Assembly: GCA_033026295.1 (NCBI GenBank)
Contig: CM065176.1
Location: 4,473,705-4,537,704, forward strand
Source of the DNA: Channa striata
Lineage: Eukaryota; Chordata; Actinopteri; Anabantiformes; Channidae
Direction: 5' to 3'
DNA: 64,000 bases
Shown here one piece after another: positions 38,001 to 50,000 of this stretch. The notes below the pieces were generated by a model that was not told the DNA's origin, ran no database searches, and worked only from the letters and a program-made list of their open reading frames with translations. Positions within the stretch are counted from its first letter, which is position 1; each line of letters starts with the position of its first letter. A program made the translations under genes and the position numbers.

Positions 38001-41000
38001 GTAGTAGTTTTTTTTATGCCTCCATGCAAGTAAAAGCTGGGGTAGGAAGCATAATGTTTTTGGGTCCCCAGAGCGTTATGTACATATTTCACATCCTTAT
38101 GCCTCCCAAGATCGCATGTCTGTCATATCCAACTTTGCTAGTGAGCAGAAGCCCAAGAAATCTTGATTCAATGAGCTTAGATTAAATACAAAGGAGTGAA
38201 TGCACCATTTGTAATAAATGTGTAGCCTAATTGTGGATACTAGCCGCAAGCCTACAAAGTGATTGGAGGGACTTCTGAGGACGTTGGCATCATATTTCAT
38301 GAAGAGCTTACAGTAGGAACATTTACACTAATTAGAATCATGTGACGGATTAGGTTTAATGTTGCTGTGGAACGTGTATTGTTGTGTCTACTGTGACAGG
38401 ATGACAAGAAACTGGAAGAAGATTCTGTAAACAAGCGACGACGAAAGGGGAACCATTACCTCTCAGAGGTAGGTTTATCAGAACATGCTGCTATTTCAAA
38501 ACAACAAAAAACTGCCTAAGAGTTGCCCAGCTTTGTTTTGATGTTGGCTTCAACACTGTCAAAAATCTCAAAGATGGGAGTCATGTCACTGCAAAGCATA
38601 TCTACAGAACACACAGGTGTTCTGTGTGATAGAGTATGTGGTTTCAATTAATCCCACTCCCCACACCTCTTTGCTCCTCTCTCCTGTCTGTCCACGGCTC
38701 GGCATCAGCTGTCCTGTCACAGTGCCCCCCCTGCAGGTGAGGACGGAGAGCTGCGGGAGAATAAGGTCCGCTCCATGGCAACTCAGCTGCTGGCCAAATT
38801 TGAAGAGAACTCCTGCACAGCACAGACAGGCAACAAGGTGAGACAGTAACCGTTTGGACTGATGTCTGTTTGATGGCGGATATAAATTTTAAAATGCAGA
38901 GATTGGCCTGGAAGTTTTGGCTTGGCAGATGCTTAAATGAGGCTAATTTATCTGCGATTTGTAGGTGGGTCTTCATCAAAAATTCAGATGCTGTCTTGAA
39001 ATGCGCTTTTCCATTTAAACCCTTGCTACTCAGTTGTTTACTGTGCTTTTCTTTTCTTTTCCTTTTACCGTTTCCTGATGATAATCACCATTGTTCTATG
39101 CCACTGAAAAGAGTTTCCCTGTATTTAAAGATCTATTTTTTTATTTTCTCTGCACTTCTTTTATTGTGCATTCCATCCTTTAAATTCCTTTCCTTTCCTC
39201 CTCCTCCTCCCTCTCTCCATCCTATCCTCCTTTATTCAGTCTGTTGAGGACCCATCCTTTTCTCCTCCGCTGTCTCCTTCTACTTCCCCACTTCCTCTCT
39301 CAGATGAGGAGGAGGGTGATGAGGAAGATGAGATGGAAAACCCTCGTTTTGCAAAGCCTAAACACATCCCCCTTCCTCCTTCTCCTCCTCTGCTTTCTGC
39401 CCACCCAAAGTGGCAGGTATGCTTCCCTACGAACACATACATTGGTCTTTCAAGTAATCTTTAATACAGTCAGTTTTAAACATATGTGTCTGTGGTTTCC
39501 CATTGCTCCTTGTCTCTTCTTCCAGCCTTCCATTTACCTTCGCTTACTGGAGAACCCTAGTTCTGTAGCTCAACCAACCAGTTTCCTCTATTCGCCCAAA
39601 TCCTCCCTCTCTCAGAGCAGCCCCGGCCACTCTCCTTCTCCCTCACGCTCCAAGAGCCCATCCAGTCCACCACGCTCACCAAGCCCTAGAATTAACCAAC
39701 ATTACTGCCCAGAACATCACTTCTCTGCTTCTGCTACTCTGTCAAGTACTGATCATACATCTGAGGAGCAGGTGAATATCATGCCAGTACTGCAAAGTAT
39801 TTTTCAACATTTCACTACTCCCCCATTTATTCCTGTTTCAACTTTGAAAACCACCTGCTGTTCCTGCAGAGTAAAGCCATGAAACTGTCTACTCTGGAAT
39901 TCTCTAGAAGGAGCATTAAGGAGAGGGCTACACTCCTCTCCTCCATGTTTCCTGGCTCCAACAAACCCCCTACGACTTCTCTTTCTTCTCTTTCTAAACA
40001 ACAGGTTGTGTATTACACCAGTTACTGGGAGTGACTTTTTTTTTTGATGGTTTAATAAAATCCCCCCGTGTATAACATCTTTACTACTGAGTGTGCATGT
40101 TGAACTAATGTGTGTGTACATGAAAACATGTTTACCATCAATTAAAACTGTCAGTCGATGAGCTGCATTTGGAGGTTTGTCCCTAGACCACAATATATGC
40201 CCGATGCCTGAAAGTATTTAAAAAAAAAATTTTACTAGACATGTTTGCCTGAGAATGCTGTGTACAAGCAATAACACTTTCTAGTTTAACTGTCAGCCTG
40301 ATTTCTAGGACTTGTATTGACACTACAGGTGTCCCTGTGTGATCAGAGAAAGCTGGTCCTTTCTTTACTGATCTCTGTTTTGTCTCAAACTGCTAGTTTT
40401 GCAGCACTGCTGCCTTTTCTTCACAGCAGCTATATAATTGTCCCACCCCTGTAAAATTAAGTTGTTGTTTTGATGACATCATCCTGTTACTTAGACTTCC
40501 TGTCTTTAATTTCTGTTAACTGTTATTCTGTAGGTGGAATCCCCTACTTCCTCCCAGGTTTCTTCTCCACCACCACCTCCTCCTTTTTCTTCTGTATCTA
40601 AGACCTCCATCGTCTACCCTGTGGTTCACCCTGTCCCTGACCCCACTGCCCAGGCTGGTTTCTCCTCTGTCTCCTCTTCTCTGTACACTGTTCCACATGC
40701 AGACAAGATTCAGAAAGATTCCTCTGCTTTCTTGTCCTATGGAGACTCTGAAAACACAGAGCAAATATCCTGTCCTAACGCTGAATCCTCTACATGCAAC
40801 AACAAAACGTCTGCTCCTCTTTCTTTCCCGTGCTGTGACAACGGCCAGGAGATATCTGCTTCACCCTCGCACATTAACTGTGAAAATGGAGTTTCTATAC
40901 TGCGCAAGGAAAAATATGAGAGGAAATATGAGACTCTGAATAACTGTGAAACTGAGCAGAGAAAGGTCTGCAAAAATGCACAGGAGACATTAAATGAAGA

Positions 41001-44000
41001 TGTGAAGGTAACAATTTTCAAATGCACATAAATGCTTTGCCTGGAAATAGACCGCCACCAATAATTGCCGAGCATCTAGTGAAAATGTCGAGTTTGTGTT
41101 TTGCATATATAAATATAATGTAGATATGCTCAACCTCCATTGACTTGCATGACAGTGCAGGTTTAAATGCTGCAAACTCAGCACAGGATGCAGCATGCTC
41201 ATTTTCAAAAGAATAATGATAAAAACTCAAAAATCAAGTTTACTAATTCAGATAACTTGTGTGCAGCAATATATTTAGATTGCATATCAGAAAGGTCAGA
41301 ATTTAGGATATATTCATAAAATGCATTGTTCTTTGACGCTTTTGAGTCATTCATCACAAATAACATAAATTGTGATATTCAGTTTGAAGCAGAAAATTTG
41401 TTTTCTAGAGAGCAAGGAAATTTCCTAAAAATCCATTTGAGGGATGTTCTTTCTGGTGTTCATTTAGTGCAATGGGAGCTACACTCCTGAGAACCACAGA
41501 AGAATCATTCAAAAGTCTGTTGTCCGCTCTGACAGTTGTCCAACTGGAGCTCCCAGTTATCTTAAAGAGGTACTAGCTGAAACTGCAGTCTGTACAGTCA
41601 GCTGTAGAAATGCTCTGCTTTTTAATCTTTATTCTTTGTAACTCTTCTTCACCTGTTTTTGCCCTCCAACCCTCTGCGACTGTGTTACCGTTAGCGTACT
41701 GTTGGAAAGGTCTCCTCAACCATAGGTGCTAAAGCTCAGATACTGGCCATCCTCTATGAGACAGACCACAGGCCCAATGCCAGCCCGGTAAGATGCATGT
41801 AGACGCTGCAGTGGCAAATCTAACCCAGAGTGCTTGGGGTAAATTAACCCTGTGTGTGAAGGTGAGCGCTGTCATCTGTCTCCAGGGCAGCAGCCCTGGA
41901 ATCACAAAGCAAAAAGGATGGTATGTGTCTCCTGCCCAGTCTAAGCTGGGATTGGCTCTTTTGACTGCTACAATTAAGGAGGGATAAGAATCATAGTAGG
42001 AGGTATAAACAGGCAGCCAATAACTAATGGGTTTAAGCTATCAGCAATATTATTTTGAAGAGGTATCAATACTGAAAATGATTAAAATACATTTGGGGTT
42101 TTTTTATGACTTTTTTTCTGTAATCTGTATTTAATGTTTGGTAAAGACAGTTTCTCCCAGATTTGAATATAGATTATCTGCCTTTTAGGGCTTTAAGTTC
42201 CTGGCCAGGAAGGGACTCCTAAGGCTAAAGGAGTAAATGGCTGTGTCTGTTTGAAGGCAAAGTACCAGCTAGAGTGTGCTAAGAGGTGAACTGCCTCCTG
42301 GTTTTACTGGACATGCAAAGGGTACAGATTATCGATGATGATTAGTTGATGATCATATTGCTGTAGTAGTAGTAGTGGTGGTGGTGGTGACATAGTAAAG
42401 ACATGGCAATTGCAGTTTTTCGTACTACAAAACTTGTAGTAGCTTAAAAAAGGGTTTTAATCATGTTTAACATACTACATTTGACATTGCCTTGGCGTGA
42501 CGTTATTTTCTGCTGTTCACTTGTAGAATTACTGGATAAGCGCAGATTGTATAAATTAGTTCATTTAAACAGTTTTTTGTTCTATTGGTAAGACTTGGAT
42601 GAGCAAACTGATGCCACCCTCAAATCTGCACGGTCAATAGCTCTAGTCAGGAATCTGCAGCGTCCTTGAGTGATGTCACTTGAGTCAGTGGTAACAGAGT
42701 TGAAAACTACAGGTGTTTTTGGTTGAGTTGCATTGTGAGAAATGCAGGAACCAGGTTTTATTAGTCAGAAAACTTATGCTATGTTGTTTTGTGTTGTTAT
42801 ATCATAGTTCTTGAAATCACATGTTAGGGCCACAGGGAGTTTCAAATTGTGATGACAGGACTTCAAAAATGTACTGGTATTGATTCTCTTTTCTAACTCT
42901 TGGCAACAAAGCAAACAACGTTTTCCTAAATCTCATCACTTACATCTGTTAAGCCTTGTACAACATAATCCCTAATTTTTAGGTTTCTCAAGCGATTTGC
43001 TATGCTGCCTCAAAATGTGTGTGTTTACAGGTTTGGATTATCATGAGTAATTATTATATAGCATATTGCACCCACTCACAGAACAAAATACAAATCACTA
43101 AAACCATTTTTTTTTTGACTGATAATATGAAAGCTACATCCAGCATCTTCTGTGAAGTGGGTACTGCATCTTTGCACAGTTTGTCATCTCACATATTTGT
43201 GTTTGGTATTTGCAGTCATCTCTTGCAAATGAATGATCTATTATCTCTGTAACCTTGTGTGGTCTTTCTCCTCTCAGTGTGTGGTACGCAAAGAATTCCC
43301 TCCTGGGCTTGGCGGCAGTGACATCTGCCACTTCTGCACCAAGCGAGTTTATGTGATGGAGAGACTAAGTGCTGAGGGCTTCTTCTTCCATCGCGAGTGT
43401 TTCCGCTGTGATGTCTGTAACTGCACCCTCCGTCTGGGAGGACACACTTTTGACTCACAGGAAGTGTGTGTGTGTGTGTTTGTGAACTGATGCCTTGCCC
43501 TGTTCTGTCTGTAAGTCTTTTAAATATACAGTTATTTAGTTTGATTATATTGTCCAATTACTTACAAGACACCTGACTCCGTGTCTGTATGACTCTTATT
43601 TTAGTGCTGATTTTAAACGCAAAAATAACATTTCATTGATTCCAAGTGTGATTAGCCTAAAAGCTGAAAATGATTTTGTCTGCTACCTCTACAGCCAAGT
43701 TCTACTGCAAGATGCATTATGCTCAACGCCAATCCAGCATTCATTTGGGCAGGTTCAGAAGGAGAATGGTACAGTAACAAAAACAAGAACATTTTAAATT
43801 GCAAAAGGAATTTTACCACCACTGACCATTTTGCAAACATGCAAACTGTCTGTGAAAATCTGTCACTACCCAGGCTGAGAAAGCGCGACTGCTATCATTG
43901 AGAATAGATGGAAAAAGTCCACTCCAGTGGACATGTGCATGATCTGTTTGCCTTAATGATTAATGAGTGCAACAGAAGTTTTAGCAACTCAGTGCAGCGT

Positions 44001-47000
44001 TAACCCACTCTAAAAAATAACAATGAAAAATGAAAAATAAGTCGTTTTGGGCTCCTTTTAAAGATGTGGTAAAATGATGGCAGTAGTGAATGACAGGGGT
44101 GCAAAGGTGGAGACGAATTTAGCAAAATTATAAAAATGGTGTAAAATGTAGTTGACAAGAACTTCATTTTAATTTAATTATTAGCTATAAACACTTTATG
44201 ACTAATTTGTGGTCCCTGGATTTATCATTATTTTAAAAAAATCCTAACTGTATTTATATGCATTCATTTCAGATGTTTTTTGTCTCTCCAGTGTTGTGTA
44301 CAAATAGCTGCACACCAAAAGTTGCAGGATAAAATCAGCTCTTTTGATTACAGTAGTTGTTTTGCTTTTAGTTCAAGACTGAATAGTTCTTTTACTGTGA
44401 AATAGAAGATTATGTTTAATGTTCCTTCTGTGTATATTGTTTCACATAGGAAGACCGAAGCTGTGCCGCACCCTCATCGTTGGACAGTGGAAGCTACTCA
44501 ACTGCAGGCAGGGTCCAGATCCAGCCTCAAGGTACCCTGGTTTCCTTGCTTAGGCAAGGCCTGAGTTGGCCGAGGCGTGCTAGCCAGGCTGTGTGTGTTT
44601 TGCCTCGACACCTGTTGGAAAATGCGTGTGAGTCTTTCACAGCTGCGCGGTCTCACGTTAGAAGCCACTTTCATGACTATGTTTCCCTGTATGAGCTGCT
44701 GAGCCTGGGCTTTCCCCTACTCTGCATGATGCATGAGGTGCTGGGCCAGATCTACCACGAGCCCCAGCTGGCCCCACTGGTTCAGTAGCAGCTCATCAGC
44801 AACAAGTTCACTTGGGAGGGGGGAGTCACACAGGGCCGTTTAACCTGGCATGGAACCCGAACGGATTAGAATTTGTTCTTGTTTACTTTAAAACCGATGA
44901 ATCAGGTTAATTATTTTGTGGTTTTGAAGTGCAACTTGTTGCTACAGATGTAAAAGTGCAACACTTGATGAGCTGTCATGGATGTGTATTTAAGTAGTAC
45001 ATAGCACAGAAGTGACTTCAAGAGTGATGCATAAATAAAATACTGCATCACTGCTGGTTATTAAATCCTCCATATGTGTGTGTTGAGTGTCAAAATCTAA
45101 TTTTGCAGTCCAGTGTTGCATTATCATCTAAAAGGTGCTACTTGTAACAAAATTTCAAACGTTTTTTTTTCTCTGCACTGCAGACAAGCTTTCGAGTTTG
45201 TGAAAGGACCAGTTTTAAAACTGTGTTAGCACGATGAATTGCAGTGACCTGGCCCTCCGACTCTAACCTTGTGTTGGTTTCATTTCACTGAACTAAAATA
45301 ATTTTTAAGTAAACCGCATGGTGTTCTGATGCTACATTCTGCATATCGCACCTTAACTCAGCACCAGAGGTGTGCAATGTAAATGCCAAAATAGTATTTA
45401 TTTTACTTTTGAAATGATGTTGGCAAATATTTGGGTCTTTGAATCAAGTTTTGTAGATTATATTTTACTTTACAATATGTGTTCCGTTAAAGATAATTGA
45501 CTGATTTCAATTTATATGAATATCAGAATATCTAAGAAAATAAAAATGTACGAATAGTACAAAAAAAAACTGCCTTTGGATTCTGTGACAATGTGGGCTT
45601 AATTGAGCTTTAAATATTAAAAACCTTTTGCTTGTTAGACGAGGACCCCTATATTTCATTATGTAAAAATCTGCCACAGAAAACAAGAACCGTTGGTCGC
45701 ATTGGGCCACAAAATTGATAAATGGTAGGTAATTAATTTTTAAAAGCAGCATACTTAAAAATCTTTACAAAAGGAAACCAGTGAGCTTCACTGCATCATG
45801 ATTGTAATATTTTCCTTTATTTTATTTTTATTTGCATTAAAAAAGCACAACCATAACCAATTTTGACTCAGTGAAAATATTTTTACTACGTTTTTCTTGG
45901 TTTTAAAGTAAATATTTTTTATAGTAAAATATTGCATTTCTTTTGTAATTTGTGATTTTGTTGTTTGCTATTTTGTAAATGGCAGCTTATGTAATTTCAG
46001 TCTTGATTATTTGATTTAATTGTGTAGAATCAGGATTAGGTGTCATATTGTAATACCTTTAGTGGCTGGAGGAATGTTTAGTTTAATTTTTTAGCACTTT
46101 GTTTTCTTGCCATTTTCCTTTTCCACCATTTTTCCACATCTCATTCAGTTTTTTCTTTCCCCAAATTCACCCCTTTTTTTTTTTTCTTTTTCACTTCATT
46201 TTGTTCAGTCTGTTTCAAGTTTCTAATGCTGCACCCTCTGATTGGCTGATCTCTACCAGTGGTGAAGGTGATTCTTGGTCTTGTTGTGTCGCTTTTGCAT
46301 TGCCTGCCTTTGTAGCTCCACCTTCCTTTTGCCTAGCTCAGATTAATCAATCATAAACCATAATGAGGCCCTGCATACAACATGCAGCACGAGTGTAACA
46401 TGAAAAAGATATTCCAGTTAAATAGCTTACTAAAATACTTTGGTATTAACCACTGTTCATCTCTGCAGGATTACACTCTATTATTTACTGCATTTCTCAT
46501 TAATGATAGGATTTGGTTAATATTATTCTTATTTTGTTACTGGAAATATATTCCTTGAAAAGAACAAACTAACATGGATTTTTAAACTCCTGTTTCTCCA
46601 CCCTAGCTTTGGTACTTATGTATTAAAGGATGATTTTAGATAGATGCTAAAATAAACACATTGTACCCAACCATCAGACAGATGCTCCACTCACCTTTGA
46701 TTAGTTGTTAGTTCACATCATGAATGACCTAGTTCATCTGTGCCACAGGCTGCTGCTGTTGTTCTGAAATTGTTAAAAGCAAACACACAGTTCCACTGTG
46801 TAGTTGATACATGTATGCAATTATGGACGATTCAGTATCTGTAGCATTAATGTGGGACAGTATGATTAATTTGGAAAATGACAGATTTATCCCTTAAAGA
46901 GAACGTAACGCTCAGATATTCATGTTGTCCTCAGATGATGAACGTTTATCACTTAGGACAGGGGTCCCCAACCACCGGCCGCAGACCGATACAGTCATTT

Positions 47001-50000
47001 GGTACAGGGACGCACAGACAGAATACATACCTCACATGATTTCTGTTTTATTTATTATCTGATTCTGGATGATGTTTTATTTTGGAAAAGGATTGGATTC
47101 TCTCCATAACTCACTCTGACGCATGTCAGGATGCCTGCTTCAGTCACACGTGTTACAGTTTGTCAGCCTCTGGTCCCTAACCGTGGTACGTAACAAGCAG
47201 CCCAGGTAAAACCTCAGAAAAACACACGGACTCAGGAGTAGAGATGGAGGTTTTCTTTAGCCTGCGAGCCGCTACTTTATTTCTCTACAAGCCGAGAGTG
47301 TGGGGCTTAGAGGACCGTTACTCATCTTATGTTACGTCGACGCTGCTAATATATTTGGATACACATTCACGATTTTTATTATATTTAGAAAATACCAGTT
47401 TTTATGCAGGTCGTTTCGTTTTATTTTGTTGTGTTCATCCGCCACACCTTAAAATGGCCGGTCCGTCAAAATATTATCTGACATTGGCGCAAAAAAGGTT
47501 GGGGACCGCTGACTTACTGGATCCCCCTTCTTTACCTCACAGTGAGCTCCCTTTGTGATATGTAGAATGAAATGTCTTAATGTAATGAAACCCTTTTGAT
47601 TATGTGAGAAAGTAATGGCATTCCCAAAGAAAAGCTTCTATTGTGATTGTTTTTCTGTAGAATATAGTGTTTGTTACCCAGACACTTAATAGTAGGATGG
47701 CATTTGGCCTTTTCTTGGTATTTGTTGACAGTGAGAAATTATCTGTAGCTGAACATGTGCAAAAGGCCTTTTTAAAGTGAAAGTTTTAGCTGATCATAAA
47801 GCCAAAACCCTCAGAGCCATAATACAGACAATAAAGATCAAAATATTAGTGAAGATATTGTTGATTTAAGAACACGCAGCACTTTTTTGTTGGTTTGTCC
47901 TTTTAGCCATTCAGTGGATTTGGTGCCACGTCGTCTGAGCTAACCCCACTAACGTTTTTGTTGTGCTGTGTTCCTCCCTAATAAAACCCTTAACACTGAT
48001 CATCCATTTGAATGCTTATGATTTTTTTTCTCCTCTCTGTATCATTAGCCAAATCCTTACTTCTCCTCAGATCCATGTGACAGTAACGTACGTGTCCACA
48101 TGTCTATGGTCTGTCTGTGGTTCCCTCTTTTTCAGAACCAGGCCTCCCTCACTCTGAGCCCCTCTCCAGGTCACTCTCATGCTCCTCCTAGACTTTTGCT
48201 CAGGAGATCAACAGCGTAAATGCACATTTTTGCACACTGCAAGACACATTTTCTTGCCTACATTTTATTTTGTAGTTGTGTTTATGACAAGTCTTGATGC
48301 AGCCTTCCAGCCTTATTTGTTTTCCACATTGATGATCACTGTAAAATTTCATAATTTATGATATTTATAATCTGTAAATAAAATCAAAAATAAATCAGTT
48401 TGATTACATAATTTGCTTTGTCCTTTGTTTTCAGTTAGTTAAATTGCATTAATTCACTAATTCCAAGGAGGTAAACCTAAAACCCATGATTGAACAGATA
48501 ACACGCACAGTTTATTTTTAACATTTCTACATCTTTTATCAACATAATAAACAGTTTCATGGACCAGCTTCACTCAAAGCAAATGCTTTTTTCACTCCTT
48601 TGCTAATTGGATCTAACATCACCACACAAAGCACTTTCACAATCACAGCTTTTGTTAACAAATAACACAAGCTTTGTAACATCTCATGAGAAGCTGAGCT
48701 TAGGATTGTGGCAGATTTATGGGGAGGCACACAGCTGTGGGGTTATACAGCTTATCCTTCATCAAATGGCTTTAAATTATGCAAAACAAAAATGAATCAT
48801 CACTTAAATGGAACCACAAACATAATTAAACAGGCTCAATGTAACTGATCTAAATGGTTTTACATGTAAAGCTGAGCAGAACAGAAGTGAATCACCTGTC
48901 CCCTGGGCTCTGCTAGTGGGTCTTTTCTATCCTTTCCTTTGGATTTACAGTGGTGTCTATTGTACGTACCATGTTTTATGAATGTGCAGTGTTAGAAGTA
49001 AAACCAGTTGATCTCACGAAGGGGTTTCAACATATTGTCATTTATTTGCTGTGACCAAGTGGAATCACCTTTGGAAAGATTCTGTACAGTGTTGACCTGT
49101 GAGTATGAACATGTCATGGATACTGCTGTTTGGCTCATAGAAATTGTTAATGTTGATTTTGGAAAACCTGAAATGGAGTAGCACCTTTCATTAATTATTT
49201 TTTTTTTTTTTTTGACGAATGTTTTTATTGTATCAAACGTGTATATAAAAATATGTGCTGATTGGCTGCCATTCTTCAAATGCTACTCTTGTTTGTGTAA
49301 TATATTACACTTAGTAAAATGTTTTGAAGAAGGCTGCGAGTGAAATAATATGCATGAAATTAGCCTCATGCTCATGTTTGTCATAACCTTAATTTAATAC
49401 TAATTAAGTTTAATGACCACATAATGTTTGTATTGACAGGTGGGGCATCTAAGTTGCATTCAGAGCAGCTGGATGAAGGTCAGAATACAGTTGCTGAAGA
49501 GACAGAAATGGCTGTAGATGCTGTGGAAACGTGCTCCAACGTAAAATCCACAACACAAGAAAACACGGGGGGCAAGGGCCAAAGCCTGGATAGAACCAAA
49601 GGTCAGTGGGAATCTCACAGAACAGTTTGCAGGCTGAATTTCAAGCCCGCAAATCATGTGTTGCCCCCTGCCTGGTTCTAAAAGTATGAAGGGGAAAGAA
49701 GCCTTTTAAATTATAAATAGTTGTAATGTTGAATGTGCTGTAATGGAGTAACTGTCCAAATGCTACTGGCTGAAGCAGTGGACCAACTGAAAGACATGCA
49801 GTCTGTGCAACCTCATGTGCCTTAAAACAGCTATGTCAAAGTGCAGCCTAACAGAGCTGCTAACATAGATGTCCACTCTGTGTAAATATGGCTTATTTTT
49901 GCCTCATCTTTTCATTTTTATTTTATATTTGTAAGTCTTACATGTTCTTGTTTTTGTCTAGATTATTGTAAAACCAAAAAGAATAATCGGTGGAAAAGCA

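Noticed and set aside
38739..38837. Inner acceptor (CCCCCCTGCAG) for mical2 exon 16
   Set aside because: From this AG the incoming phase 0 reads out of the conserved KVRSMATQLLAKFEE frame; the outer acceptor at 38708 keeps it.
39236..39442. Minus-strand Ser/Gly-rich ORF
   Set aside because: Antisense shadow of mical2 exon 17, whose low-complexity sequence opens several frames.
43233..43490. Stop after QEVCVCVFVN as the true mical2 C-terminus
   Set aside because: The LIM domain would lose its last two zinc ligands, which are present in phase in exon 24; kept only as a possible aberrant form.
46099..46356. Exon after the pyrimidine tract ending at 46207
   Set aside because: Only one frame stays open and it shows no similarity and no good donor.
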